NCBI RefSeq assembly: GCF_016793485.1
Contig: NZ_JAEULZ010000006.1
Coordinates: 154,083 to 218,082 of the forward strand
Origin: Mesorhizobium sp.
GTDB taxonomy: Bacteria > Pseudomonadota > Alphaproteobacteria > Rhizobiales > Rhizobiaceae
DNA length: 64,000 nt
Direction of reading: 5' to 3'
Positions 15,743-24,771 of this stretch are shown piece by piece. How positions within the stretch are numbered: the stretch's first letter is position 1; each line of letters begins with the position of its first letter. The notes below the pieces were generated by a model that was not told where the DNA came from, did no database searches, and saw only the letters and a list, made by a program, of their open reading frames with translations. Both the position numbers and the translations under genes were made by a program.

Positions 15743-18722
15743 GCTGGCGTCCTCCCTCCGGATCGTAGAAGACTGGGTTGCAGAGTTCGACTTCGTAGTC
15801 CTCTCGGCGCACCGGATCGTGCGCCATGGCGATCTCGCCGTGCCGCTCGCGGCCGTGCTTTACGAGGCCGAGCCCAATCCACTGGTCCATGAAAGGCGAG
15901 AAGCAGACGGAGGTGACATAGCCGTCGTCGGTTTCCGGACCGGGCGTCGCACCCTTTGGAATGATGTGCGCGCCAGAACGCAGGCGGCGCGCCTTGTCGA
16001 CCGGCTTGATGCCGACGACAACCTGTCGGTCGTCGGCGACCAGCGCCTCGCGTCCTGCCATCGATCGGCCGATGAAATCCTTCTTGGTCGACATCATCTT
16101 GCCAAGCCCAAGATCGGCGGCAGTCGTCGTCCCGTTCAGTTCAGGGCCGGCGACATGGCCCTTCTCGATGCGCATGACGCCAAGAGCCTCGGTACCGTAA
16201 GGCGTTACGCCGTACTTTTCGCCTGCAATCATCAGGTTGCGCACCAGCGCATCGCCGAAGCGCGTCGGCACCGAAATCTCAAAAGCCATCTCACCCGAGA
16301 ACGAGATGCGGAACAGCCGCGCCTTTACGCCACCGCGCAACATCACCTCGCGTGCGCCCATGAAGGGGAAGCCCTCGTTCGACAGGTCTTCGGAAGGGTC
16401 GACGATGTCCCGCAGCAGGTCGCGCGTCTTCGGCCCGGCAATCGAGAACTGCGCCCACTGGTCCGACACGGACGTGAGCTGCACGTCGAGTTCCGGGAAC
16501 AGCACCTGCCGACAGAATTCGAGATGCTGCATCACCTGCCCCGCCTTGGCTGTGGTGGTGGTCAGGAAGTAGTGGTCCTCGGCCAGCCGCGACGTCGTGC
16601 CGTCGTCATAGACGATGCCGTCCTCGCGCAGCATGATGCCGTAACGCGCCTTGCCGACCGCGAGGTTGGAGAAAGTGTTGATGTAGACGCGGTCGAGGAA
16701 GGTTCCGGCGTCCGGCCCATGCACGTCGATCTTGCCGAGCGTCGACACATCGCAGAAGCCGACGCCCGAGCGCACGGCCTTCACCTCGCGGGTCACCGAT
16801 ACCAGCCAGTCCTTCTCGCGCTTGATCGGATACCACTGCGCGCGCTTCCAGAGGCCGGTGTCGACAAACACCGCCCCACGCTCGGCGGCCCAGTGATGCG
16901 AGGGTGTCAGCCGGGTCGAGTGGAAGTTCTCGTCGCGATGGTGGCCGGCCAGCGCGCCGATGGCGATCGGCACATAAGGCGGACGATAGATAGTGGTGCC
17001 CGTCTCCGGGATCGAACGGCCGGTCAGCTCCGCCATGATGGCGAGGCCCTGCACATTCGAGTTCTTGCCCTGGTCGGTCGCCATGCCGAGCGTGGTGTAG
17101 CGCTTCAGGTGCTCGACCGACTGGAAGCCCTCGCGTGCGGCAAGCGCGATGTCGGAGGCCGTCACGTCGTTCTGGAAATCGACGAAGGCCTTGTGCTTGC
17201 TGTTCACCGTCCAGACCGGCTTCAGCGAATAGGCTGCATCCTCGTCGGACACGGGCGTGTTGCCGGCGCTCTTGCTGAAACCGAGATCGCCCGCTGCCGC
17301 AGCGCCGGACGAATGCCCTTCCATCAGGCATGCCGCCAATGAAAATTCGCCATTTGCGGAGCCCGCCGCGATCATGCCGGGAGGCGCGCCATCCGGCACG
17401 AAGGCGGCGATGTCATCGCGCCATTTCGGCCGTCCGCGATGCTGCGAGGTTAGCCCGACGGACGGATTCCAGCCGCCAGAGACGGCGAGACCGTCGGCTT
17501 CCAGCGTCGCCCTTGCGCCACCGGCCAGCGCCGCGACGATCTTCGCCACGCCCGCCTTGCCTCCTTCGACATGATCGACCACGCCATTCAGCACCGCAAA
17601 GCCATGTTTGGCCGCAAGCGCGCGTTGTTCGGCGGAAACCTCAGCGCGCGCGTCGACCACGCCGGCCACAGTGACGCCAGCCGCAAGCGCTGCCTCGACC
17701 GTCTTCCAGCCATCGTCATTGTTGGTGAAGAGCGCCAGCCGCTTCGCCGGCGTCGCGGCGTAGCGGTTGATGTAGGTGCGCACCGCCGAGGAGAGCATGA
17801 CACCCGGCATGTCGTTGCCGCCGAAAACGATCGGCCGTTCCAGCGCGCCGGCCGCAACCACCGTACGTCGTGCCACGATGCGCCAGACGCGCTGGCGTGG
17901 CTGGTGCTCGGGTGGCACGGGCACGTGATCGTTGACCCGCTCCAGCGCTGCATGAACTCCGTGGTCGAACGCGCCGGTCAGCGTCGTGTGTGTCATGATG
18001 CGCACTTCGGGCATCGAGCGCAGTTCAGCCTCGGCCTTGGCGACCCAGGCCGCGGCGTCGATGCCGTCGATTGTGCCGCCGTCAGACAGAAGGCGGCCAC
18101 CAAGACGATTGTCTTCCTCGCACAGGATGACGCGTGCGCCTGCGCGGCCCGCTGCAAGCGCGGCCGCAAGGCCCGTCGGTCCGCTGCCGGCGATCAGCAC
18201 GTCGCAATGCGCCCACGCCTTCTCGTAGTGGTCGGGGTCGCTCTTGTCGGCGGCGCGTCCGAGACCCGCCGCGCGGCGGATCAGCGGCTCGTAGAACTTT
18301 TCCCACAGCGCCGAAGGCCACATGAATGTCTTGTAGTAGAAGCCGGCAACGAAGATGGGCGACGCCAGCTGGTTGATCGACAGGAAGTCGAAGCTGAGCG
18401 ACGGCCACCGGTTCTGGCTCGCCGAAACCAGCCCGTCATAAAGTTCGATCGTCGTCGCGCGCGTGTTGGGTTCGCGCCGCGCGCCGGTGCGAAGCTCCAC
18501 CAGCGCGTTCGGCTCCTCGGAACCGGCCGTCAGGATGCCGCGCGGGCGGTGATACTTGAACGAACGGCCGACCAGCTTGACGCCGTTGGCGACGAGCGCC
18601 GAAGCCAGCGTGTCGCCTGCGAAACCGTCCATCGACTTGCCGTCGAAGCTGAACGAAAGGCGGTTGTCACGATCGATGAGGCCGCCTGCCGCGAGGCGGT
18701 GCGTCTGCCCGGCCGCGCTCAT
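15735..18722 (-). CDS. mgdC: N-methylglutamate dehydrogenase subunit C (SoxA-like)
   Basis: A 995-residue protein, normal for sarcosine oxidase alpha subunits. ATG 18722 overlaps the mgdB stop (ATGA). Domain order: N-terminal 2Fe-2S-like/SoxA domain (FSFDGKSMDGFAGDTLASAL, GRSFKYHRPRGI), dinucleotide-binding module (VLIAGSGPTGLAAALAAGRA), pyridine-nucleotide oxidoreductase region (GGNDMPGVMLSSAVRTYI), and C-terminal GcvT-type folate domain (CDVSTLGKIDVHGPDAGTFL, FSGEMAFEISVP). It would pass the methyl group, released as formaldehyde or methylene-folate, and electrons from N-methylglutamate. Sarcosine oxidase alpha would look alike, so the name depends on the neighbours. Confidence 0.88.
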   Translation of the reverse strand: MSAAGQTHRLAAGGLIDRDNRLSFSFDGKSMDGFAGDTLASALVANGVKLVGRSFKYHRPRGILTAGSEEPNALVELRTGARREPNTRATTIELYDGLVSASQNRWPSLSFDFLSINQLASPIFVAGFYYKTFMWPSALWEKFYEPLIRRAAGLGRAADKSDPDHYEKAWAHCDVLIAGSGPTGLAAALAAGRAGARVILCEEDNRLGGRLLSDGGTIDGIDAAAWVAKAEAELRSMPEVRIMTHTTLTGAFDHGVHAALERVNDHVPVPPEHQPRQRVWRIVARRTVVAAGALERPIVFGGNDMPGVMLSSAVRTYINRYAATPAKRLALFTNNDDGWKTVEAALAAGVTVAGVVDARAEVSAEQRALAAKHGFAVLNGVVDHVEGGKAGVAKIVAALAGGARATLEADGLAVSGGWNPSVGLTSQHRGRPKWRDDIAAFVPDGAPPGMIAAGSANGEFSLAACLMEGHSSGAAAAGDLGFSKSAGNTPVSDEDAAYSLKPVWTVNSKHKAFVDFQNDVTASDIALAAREGFQSVEHLKRYTTLGMATDQGKNSNVQGLAIMAELTGRSIPETGTTIYRPPYVPIAIGALAGHHRDENFHSTRLTPSHHWAAERGAVFVDTGLWKRAQWYPIKREKDWLVSVTREVKAVRSGVGFCDVSTLGKIDVHGPDAGTFLDRVYINTFSNLAVGKARYGIMLREDGIVYDDGTTSRLAEDHYFLTTTTAKAGQVMQHLEFCRQVLFPELDVQLTSVSDQWAQFSIAGPKTRDLLRDIVDPSEDLSNEGFPFMGAREVMLRGGVKARLFRISFSGEMAFEISVPTRFGDALVRNLMIAGEKYGVTPYGTEALGVMRIEKGHVAGPELNGTTTAADLGLGKMMSTKKDFIGRSMAGREALVADDRQVVVGIKPVDKARRLRSGAHIIPKGATPGPETDDGYVTSVCFSPFMDQWIGLGLVKHGRERHGEIAMAHDPVRREDYEVELCNPVFYDPEGGRQRG

Positions 18723-18994
18723 GACGCCACCTTCTGGGCACCCGCGCCGGCGACCGGCTCGACGGAGAAGATCTCGTGCGTCACCGTGTTCCGCCGGACC
18801 TTGAGCCAGGAGCGGCAACCGCCACCGTGATACCAAAGCTCCTCCATCTCCCCGGCGACGTTGTCGCGAAGGTAGACGTAGTCGTAGAACGCATCCTGGC
18901 CGGCGTCCGGCGCGGGTCGCTTCGGCTTGGCGTCGCCCAGATAGGAGAACTCGCCGTTCTCGCGCGGGCCACAGAAGGGACAGGCAATACGCAT
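18719..18994 (-). CDS. mgdB: N-methylglutamate dehydrogenase subunit B (SoxD-like)
   Basis: A 91-residue zinc-binding delta subunit. The motif MRIACPFCGPRENGEF at the start and a later GGCRSW provide the metal ligands; DAFYDYVYLRDN and EELWYHGGGC are family hallmarks. It starts 16 bases after mgdA and its stop overlaps the mgdC start. It stabilises the heterotetramer and has no catalytic role of its own. Confidence 0.88.
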   Translation of the reverse strand: MRIACPFCGPRENGEFSYLGDAKPKRPAPDAGQDAFYDYVYLRDNVAGEMEELWYHGGGCRSWLKVRRNTVTHEIFSVEPVAGAGAQKVAS

Positions 18995-19010
18995 CGTTCT
19001 TTCACCGCCC

Positions 19011-20264
19011 TCAGTGCAGGTTCGGTTGGGCGCCCTGGCCCTTTTCGTCGATCATCGCGCCGCGCTGGAAGCGGTCGAGCCGGAAGCGTGCGCCCTCCCT
19101 GTGCAGTTCGTCGCGCGCGATCAAATGGGCGAAGACGAAGCCCGAGCCGGGCGTTGCCTTGAAGCCGCCATAGCACCAGCCAGCATTCAGATAGAGCCCG
19201 TCGACCGGTGTCTTGTCGATGATCGGCGAGCCGTCCATCGACATGTCCATGATGCCGCCCCACTGGCGCAGCAGGCGCACGCGGCCGATGACCGGCATCA
19301 GCGCCATGCCGCCCTCGCAGACATCTTCCACGACAGGCAGGTTGCCGCGCTGGGCATAGGAATTATAGCCGTCGATGTCGCCGCCGAATACCAGGCCGCC
19401 CTTGTCGGATTGGCTGACGTAGAAATGACCCGCGCCGAAGGTGATGACGCCCGGGATCAGCGGCTTGATGCCTTCCGACACAAAGGCCTGCAGCACATGG
19501 CTCTCGATCGGCAGGCGCAAACCGGCCATCGCAGCGACGCGCGAGGAATTGCCGGCGACGGCGATGCCCACCTTGCCCGCGCCGATCGTACCGCGGGATG
19601 TCTCCACGCCCGTAACCTTCCCGTTGGCGTCGCGGGTGAAGCCGGTGACCTCGCAGTTCTGAATGATATCGACGCCGAGCTTGTCGGCGGCATGCGCATA
19701 GCCCCACACGACCGCGTCGTGCCGTGCCGTGCCGCCGCGCGGCTGCAGGAGCCCGCCCTGGATCGGGAAGCGCGCATTGTCGAAGTTGAGGAACGGCGCA
19801 AGTTTCCTGACGCCGGCCTGGTCGAGCAGTTCGGAGTCGATGCCGTTGATGCGCATGGCGTTGCCGCGCCGCGCATAGGCGTCCCGCTGCGCGTCCGAAT
19901 GGTAGAGATTCAGCACGCCGCGCTGGCTCACCATCGCGTTGTAGTTGAGGTCGCTCTCCATCGTCTCCCACAGCTTCATCGACATCTCGTAGAAGCCGAT
20001 ATTGCCGGGAAGGAGGTAGTTGGAGCGGATGATCGTGGTGTTGCGGCCGGCATTGCCGGAGCCGATCCAGCCCTTCTCCAGCACGGCCACATTGCGAATG
20101 CCGTGCTCGTGGGCGAGGTGATAGGCGGTGGCGAGCCCGTGGCCGCCGCCGCCGACGATCACGACGTCATACTGTTTCTGCGGTTCTGGGTCGCGCCATG
20201 TGCGCGGCCAGTTCTTGTGGCCGGAAAGGGCCGCGCGGGCGAGCGAGAAGATCGAGTATTTCAT
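19011..20264 (-). CDS. mgdA: N-methylglutamate dehydrogenase subunit A (SoxB-like)
   Basis: A 417-residue FAD-dependent amine oxidoreductase of the DAO family. AGCAGGACT precedes ATG 20264. The FAD fingerprint is DVVIVGGGGHGLATAYHLA (residues 33-51). The segment WIGSGNAGRNTTIIRSNYL matches sarcosine oxidase beta subunits, in which a nearby His binds FMN covalently. It would oxidise N-methylglutamate back to glutamate. It is separated from gmaS by a 47-bp repeat element, possibly with its own promoter. Confidence 0.88.
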   Translation of the reverse strand: MKYSIFSLARAALSGHKNWPRTWRDPEPQKQYDVVIVGGGGHGLATAYHLAHEHGIRNVAVLEKGWIGSGNAGRNTTIIRSNYLLPGNIGFYEMSMKLWETMESDLNYNAMVSQRGVLNLYHSDAQRDAYARRGNAMRINGIDSELLDQAGVRKLAPFLNFDNARFPIQGGLLQPRGGTARHDAVVWGYAHAADKLGVDIIQNCEVTGFTRDANGKVTGVETSRGTIGAGKVGIAVAGNSSRVAAMAGLRLPIESHVLQAFVSEGIKPLIPGVITFGAGHFYVSQSDKGGLVFGGDIDGYNSYAQRGNLPVVEDVCEGGMALMPVIGRVRLLRQWGGIMDMSMDGSPIIDKTPVDGLYLNAGWCYGGFKATPGSGFVFAHLIARDELHREGARFRLDRFQRGAMIDEKGQGAQPNLH

Positions 20265-20293
20265 AGTCCTGCTTCAAACTCGCCCTGTTGCCT

Positions 20294-20340
20294 GGCATGG
20301 TCTGGTCCGAAAACCGGTTCCCACTTTTGGGGACCATGCC
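20294..20340. repeat. 47-bp Rhizobiales intergenic palindrome, copy 1
   Basis: Ends GGCATGGTC and GACCATGCC are perfect inverted repeats; inside are GTCCGAAAACCGGTTCCCAC and TTTTGGGG. This is the common Rhizobiales element of the form GCATG...CGAAAACCGG...ACTTTT...CATGC. It lies in the short gap between gmaS and mgdA and would form a hairpin in the transcript. A second copy of equal length is at 31353-31399. Confidence 0.8.
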
Positions 20341-20350
20341 TATTCGCCCG

Positions 20351-21658
20351 TCAGATGTCGAGCGTGTGGTCCCGCTCCCACTGGGTAAAGTGGGAAGCAT
20401 AGGAATTCCATTCCTGCTGCTTCAGCTTTAGATAAGCCGCCGAGAATTCATCGCCAAGCGCCGCCTTCAGCGACTTGTCCTTGTCGAACTCGCGCAGCGC
20501 GTCGAGCAGGTTCAGCGGCAGCTTCGGCGCACCCTTAACCGTGTGGCCGTCCTTGTACATGTCGATGTCGTAGCGCTTGCCCGGATCGGCCTTGGAACGG
20601 ATGCCGTCGAGGCCGGCCGCGATGATCACCGCCTGCATCAGATAGGGGTTCGCCGCGCCGTCGGGCAGGCGCAGTTCGAAACGGCCGGGGCCCGGCACGC
20701 GAACCATGTGCGTGCGGTTGTTGCCGGTCCATGTCACCGAGTTCGGCGCCCAGGTCGCGCCCGAGATCGTACGCGGCGCATTGATGCGCTTGTAGGAATT
20801 GACGGTCGGGTTGGTGATGGCGGCAAGCGCGGAGGCATGCTTCATGATGCCACCGAGGAAGTTCTTGCCCTTGGCCGAGAGGCCGAGTTCCATCTTGGGG
20901 TCGGCGAAGACGTTGACCTTGCCGGCCTTGTCCCACACCGAGATATGCGCATGGCAGCCATTGCCGGTCAGGCCGGGGAAGGGCTTCGGCATGAAAGTCG
21001 CGCGCAAGCCGTGCTTCTCGGCGATCGACTTCACCATGAACTTGAAGAAGGAGTGCTTGTCGGCGGTCGGGATCACGTCGTCGAAGGCCCAGTTCATCTC
21101 GAACTGGCCGTTGGCGTCCTCGTGGTCGTTCTGGTACGGGCCCCAGCCGAGCGCCAGCATGTGGTCGCAGATTTCGGCGATCACGTCATAGCGGCGCATA
21201 ACCGCCTGCTGGTCGTAGCAGGACTTGGACGCCGTGTCGGCCGGGTCGGAGATCGCGGTGCCGTCGGGCGTGATGAGGAAGAATTCTGCCTCGACACCGG
21301 TCTTGACGCGCATGCCTTCGGCGGCGGCCTCGGCCACGAGGCGGCGCAGCGTGTCGCGCGGCGCCTGGCTGACGGGCTGGTCTTCCATCACGCAATTGGC
21401 CGCCACCCAGGCGACCTCCGGCTTCCAGGGAAGCTGGATCACCGAATCCGGGTCCGGCACGGCCAGCATGTCGGGATGCGCCGGGGTCAGGTCGAGCCAG
21501 GTCGCGAAGCCGGCGAAGCCCGCGCCATCCTTCTGCATGTCTGATATCGCCTGCGCCGGCACCAGCTTGGCGCGCTGGCCGCCGAACAGGTCGGTGTAGG
21601 AGATCAGGAAATATTTGACGCCGTTCTTCTTGGCGAAGGCTGCGAGATCAGTTGCCAA
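20351..21658 (-). CDS. gmaS: Gamma-glutamylmethylamide synthetase (glutamine-synthetase-like)
   Basis: A 435-residue glutamine synthetase superfamily member, GlnT type. It begins with TTG at 21658 behind GGGGAAC; the product starts MATDLAAFAKKNGVKYFLIS, as expected for this family. ATP- and metal-site motifs are present: EAEFFL (VKTGVEAEFFLITPDG), NGCHAHISVWD and GRFELRLPDGAANPY. GmaS ligates methylamine to glutamate with ATP, giving gamma-glutamylmethylamide. Placement between mgsABC and mgdABCD separates it from an ordinary GlnT. A terminator-like hairpin precedes it, so it may also have its own promoter. Confidence 0.88.
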   Translation of the reverse strand: MATDLAAFAKKNGVKYFLISYTDLFGGQRAKLVPAQAISDMQKDGAGFAGFATWLDLTPAHPDMLAVPDPDSVIQLPWKPEVAWVAANCVMEDQPVSQAPRDTLRRLVAEAAAEGMRVKTGVEAEFFLITPDGTAISDPADTASKSCYDQQAVMRRYDVIAEICDHMLALGWGPYQNDHEDANGQFEMNWAFDDVIPTADKHSFFKFMVKSIAEKHGLRATFMPKPFPGLTGNGCHAHISVWDKAGKVNVFADPKMELGLSAKGKNFLGGIMKHASALAAITNPTVNSYKRINAPRTISGATWAPNSVTWTGNNRTHMVRVPGPGRFELRLPDGAANPYLMQAVIIAAGLDGIRSKADPGKRYDIDMYKDGHTVKGAPKLPLNLLDALREFDKDKSLKAALGDEFSAAYLKLKQQEWNSYASHFTQWERDHTLDI

Positions 21659-21710
21659 TGGAGTTCCCCATTACGTGTTTTGAAAAGCCGTTCCCGTGGC
21701 TATTCTTATG

Positions 21711-21737
21711 CAGAAAAGCGGCTCCGTTAGAAGCCGC
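21711..21737 (-). terminator. Hairpin with T-tract at the end of mgsC
   Basis: On the minus strand GCGGCT (21737-21732) pairs with AGCCGC (21723-21718) and is followed by TTTTCTG. The loop includes the TAA stop of mgsC. It would reduce read-through from mgsABC into gmaS. Confidence 0.6.
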
Positions 21738-23055
21738 CTTTTCCAGGTATCCAGCTCGTGCCGGCAAGCGGCACCTGCGCCATAGCCGCCGCCTCGACGG
21801 TCAGCGCGCACAGGTCCTCCGGTTCGAGGTTGTGCACGTCGTTCTTGCCGCAGGAACGCGCGATGGTCTGCGTCTCCAGCGTCATGACCTTGAGGTAGTT
21901 GGCAAGGCGACGACCTGCAGCGGCAGGATCGACGCGCTTCATCAGCTCCGGATCCTGCGTGGTGATGCCGGCCGGGTCCTTGCCCTCGTGCCAGTCGTCG
22001 TAGGCGCCGGCCGTGGTGCCGAGCTTGTTGTATTCCTCTTCCCAGTGCGGGTCCTGGTCGCCGAGAGCAACCAGGGCCGCAGTGCCGATCGACACGGCAT
22101 CGGCGCCGAGCGCCAGCGCCTTGGCAACGTCCGCGCCGTTGCGGATGCCGCCCGAGACGATCAACTGCACCTTGCGGTGCATGCCGAGGTCCTGCAGCGC
22201 CTGAACCGCGGGGCGGATACAGGCGAGCGTCGGCTGGCCGACATTCTCGATGAACACTTCCTGCGTCGCGGCCGTGCCGCCCTGCATGCCGTCGAGCACG
22301 ACGACATCTGCGCCCGCCTTCACGGCAAGGGCGGTGTCATAATAGGGCCGCGCGCCGCCGACCTTGATGTAGATAGGCTTTTCCCAGTTGGTGATCTCGC
22401 GAACCTCGAGGATCTTGATCTCCAGATCGTCAGGACCGGTCCAGTCGGGATGGCGGCAGGCCGAGCGCTGGTCGATGCCCTTCGGCAGGTTGCGCATGTT
22501 GGCGACGCGGTCGGAGATCTTCTGGCCGAGCAGCATGCCGCCACCGCCGGGCTTGGCGCCCTGTCCGACGACGATCTCGATCGCGTCGGCGCGGCGCAGG
22601 TCGCGCGGGTTCATGCCGTAGCGCGACGGCAGATACTGGTAGACCAGCGTCTTGGAATGGCCGCGCTCTTCCTCGGTCATGCCGCCGTCGCCGGTGGTGG
22701 TCGAGGTGCCGGCGAGAGTGGCGCCGCGCCCCAACGCTTCCTTGGCCGGGCCCGACAGCGAGCCGAAGCTCATGCCGGCGATCGTGATCGGGATCTTCAG
22801 CTCGATCGGCTTCTTGGCGAAGCGCGTGCCGAGAACGACGGATGTGTCGCAGCGTTCACGGTAGCCTTCCAGCGGATAGCGCGAGATCGACGCGCCGAGG
22901 AACAGCAGGTCGTCGAAATGCGGCAGCTTGCGCTTCGCGCCGCCGCCACGGATGTCATAGATTCCGGTCGCCGCGGCGCGGCGGATTTCCGACAGCGTGT
23001 AATCGTCGAAAGTCGCGGACTTGCGCGGCGTGGTCGGCGGGTTCTTGTACGTCAT
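21727..23055 (-). CDS. mgsC: N-methylglutamate synthase subunit C (FMN-binding glutamate-synthase-like)
   Basis: A 442-residue protein homologous to the central FMN domain of glutamate synthase. I chose ATG 23055 (MTYKNPPTT); upstream in-frame codons run into mgsB. Visible motifs: IAGMSFGSLSGPAKEALGRG, TTTGDGGMTEEER, GQGAKPGGGGMLLGQKIS and the phosphate-binding DVVVLDGMQGGTAATQEVFI, with IVSGGIRNGADVAKALALGA. It catalyses formation of N-methylglutamate with MgsA and MgsB. Confidence 0.9.
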   Translation of the reverse strand: MTYKNPPTTPRKSATFDDYTLSEIRRAAATGIYDIRGGGAKRKLPHFDDLLFLGASISRYPLEGYRERCDTSVVLGTRFAKKPIELKIPITIAGMSFGSLSGPAKEALGRGATLAGTSTTTGDGGMTEEERGHSKTLVYQYLPSRYGMNPRDLRRADAIEIVVGQGAKPGGGGMLLGQKISDRVANMRNLPKGIDQRSACRHPDWTGPDDLEIKILEVREITNWEKPIYIKVGGARPYYDTALAVKAGADVVVLDGMQGGTAATQEVFIENVGQPTLACIRPAVQALQDLGMHRKVQLIVSGGIRNGADVAKALALGADAVSIGTAALVALGDQDPHWEEEYNKLGTTAGAYDDWHEGKDPAGITTQDPELMKRVDPAAAGRRLANYLKVMTLETQTIARSCGKNDVHNLEPEDLCALTVEAAAMAQVPLAGTSWIPGKGGF

Positions 23056-23072
23056 GCTTGCCCCTCGTCCGC

Positions 23073-23759
23073 TTAGTATGCGTCGGCGTTGTCGATGTTG
23101 AAATTGTAGAGCGTCCGTGCCGAGCCGTAGCGCGTGAACTCTTCCGGCTTCACGCCCTTGACGCCTGCGGCATCGAGAAGTTTCTGCAGCCGCTCGATAT
23201 GCTTCGGGTGCATCTTCTTCTTCACGCAATCGGCGCCGAGGCTCTTCACCTTGCCGCGCACGTAAAGCTTTGCCTCATAGATGGAGTCGCCCAGCGCATC
23301 GCCGGCGTCGCCGAGCACCACGAGGTTGCCCGACTGCGCCATGAAGGCCGACATGTGGCCGATGCTGCCATGCACCACGATGTCGACGCCCTTCATCGAG
23401 ATGCCGCAGCGCGACGACGCGTTGCCCTCGATCACCAGCAGCCCGCCGCGCGCCGTCGCGCCGGCATACTGGCTGGCGTCGCCCTTCACCACGATTGAGC
23501 CGGACATCATGTTTTCGCCGACGCCGGGGCCGGCGGAGCCGTGCACCGTGATCGCGCCGCCATCGTTCATGCCGCCGCAGTAATAACCGACCGAGCCGCG
23601 CACATCGACCGCGACCGGCTTGTCGACGCCGACGGCAACCGCATGGCTGCCTTTCGGGTTGACCACTTCCCAGGAGGTTTCATTCGAACCGGGCGGGATA
23701 TCGTGAAGCGCTTGGTTCAGTTCGCGCAGCGAAGACTTGGACAGATCGACGGTTGGCAT
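23073..23759 (-). CDS. mgsB: N-methylglutamate synthase subunit B (GXGXG domain)
   Basis: A 228-residue protein equivalent to the C-terminal beta-helix (GXGXG) domain of glutamate synthase. ATG 23759 overlaps the mgsA stop (TGATG); a TTG one codon earlier is a less likely start. The repeated helical turns are visible: VRGSVGYYCGGMNDGGAITV, GSAGPGVGENMMSGSIVVKG, GATARGGLLVIEGNASSRCG. It is a structural and substrate-channel subunit and lies 17 bases before mgsC. Confidence 0.88.
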   Translation of the reverse strand: MPTVDLSKSSLRELNQALHDIPPGSNETSWEVVNPKGSHAVAVGVDKPVAVDVRGSVGYYCGGMNDGGAITVHGSAGPGVGENMMSGSIVVKGDASQYAGATARGGLLVIEGNASSRCGISMKGVDIVVHGSIGHMSAFMAQSGNLVVLGDAGDALGDSIYEAKLYVRGKVKSLGADCVKKKMHPKHIERLQKLLDAAGVKGVKPEEFTRYGSARTLYNFNIDNADAY

Positions 23760-24655
23760 CAATGCTCCCAGAAATAGACTTTTGCGGGCTCGGGTTCCCA
23801 GACCTTGGCATTCTCGATGCCGGGCAGGTTGGCGAGCGCACGATATTCGGAACCGAAAGCGACGTACTGGTCGGTCTCGGCCATGACGGCGGGTTTGCAG
23901 GCGATCGGGTCGCGCACGACGCCGAAGCCGTTCTTGGTGCCGACGACGAAGGTGAAGAAGCCGTCGAGGTCGGTCAGCGTCTTTTCCAGCGCCTCGCCGA
24001 GATTGGCGCCATGCGCCATCGTGTTGGAGATGAAGGCAGCCGCGACCTCGGTGTCGTTCTCGGTCTCGAAGCTCATGCCGTCATGCTTCAGTTCGCGGCG
24101 CATGTTGTTGTGGTTCGACAGCGAGCCGTTGTGGACGAGGCACTCGTCCGGGCCGGTCGAGAAGGGATGCGCGCCCATCGTCGTGACGGCGCTTTCGGTC
24201 GCCATGCGGGTATGGCCGATGCCGTGCGTACCGGACATCTTCGTCAGGTCGAACCGCTTCACGACATCCGCCGGCAGGCCGACTTCCTTGAAGATCTCGA
24301 TGACCTCGCCGACGCCCATGATGCGAACGGCCGGTCGCAGCTCAAGGATCGCCTCGCGGGCTTCCGTCACCTTGTCGGTCGGCACCTCGATCACGGCATG
24401 GGTCGACTTCAGAACGACTTCAGGCTTGCCGCCGATCTTCTCGGCCAGCGCCTTGCCCAGCCCGGCGAAATCCGTCTCCGGATCGGCCGACTGGATGGTG
24501 ATCTTGCTCTTCTTGGTTTCACCGGAGCCGTAGATGGCGATGCCGGCGCTGTCAGGCCCGCGATCCGTCATGGTGATGAGCATCTCGGACAGCATCGCGC
24601 CGAGCTTTGGCTCGAGAGACTTGTCCTTCAGAAACAGACCGACAATTCCGCACAT
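23759..24655 (-). CDS. mgsA: N-methylglutamate synthase subunit A (class II glutamine amidotransferase)
   Basis: A 298-residue Ntn-type amidotransferase. The nucleophile is Cys2 (MCGIVGLFLKDKS), exposed after removal of Met1, with the supporting motifs GIGHTRMATESAV and HNGSLSNHNNMRREL. In the pathway it handles the gamma-glutamyl amide product of GmaS. It is the first gene of the eight-gene N-methylglutamate operon, with an inverted repeat at 24688-24705 in its leader. Confidence 0.88.
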   Translation of the reverse strand: MCGIVGLFLKDKSLEPKLGAMLSEMLITMTDRGPDSAGIAIYGSGETKKSKITIQSADPETDFAGLGKALAEKIGGKPEVVLKSTHAVIEVPTDKVTEAREAILELRPAVRIMGVGEVIEIFKEVGLPADVVKRFDLTKMSGTHGIGHTRMATESAVTTMGAHPFSTGPDECLVHNGSLSNHNNMRRELKHDGMSFETENDTEVAAAFISNTMAHGANLGEALEKTLTDLDGFFTFVVGTKNGFGVVRDPIACKPAVMAETDQYVAFGSEYRALANLPGIENAKVWEPEPAKVYFWEH

Positions 24656-24687
24656 GGACTTGCCCTTTCTAGGTGGGAGATATCCTC

Positions 24688-24705
24688 TTCGGTTTGTCTA
24701 CCGAA
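24688..24705. promoter_or_regulatory. Candidate operator upstream of the N-methylglutamate operon
   Basis: TTCGGT-TTGTCT-ACCGAA is a perfect 6-bp inverted repeat with a 6-nt spacer, 33 bases before the mgsA ATG. The distance suits a repressor site overlapping the transcription start. The same sequence was not found before tmm or dmmD, so a separate regulator is possible. Confidence 0.45.
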
Positions 24706-24771
24706 TAGGCTGAACGATTTCAACTGGTATGAAAAAAATATTCCTGCTGTTTAATCGAGCGAGGCACGGTA

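Noticed and set aside
15687-17342. 551-codon plus-strand frame opposite mgdC
   Set aside because: Shadow of a recognised sarcosine-oxidase-like subunit; no signal of its own.
15104-20264. Sarcosine oxidase soxBDAG as the primary name for the mgd genes
   Set aside because: The four genes directly follow mgsABC and gmaS on the same strand, which points to N-methylglutamate dehydrogenase; the two complexes cannot be told apart by motifs alone.
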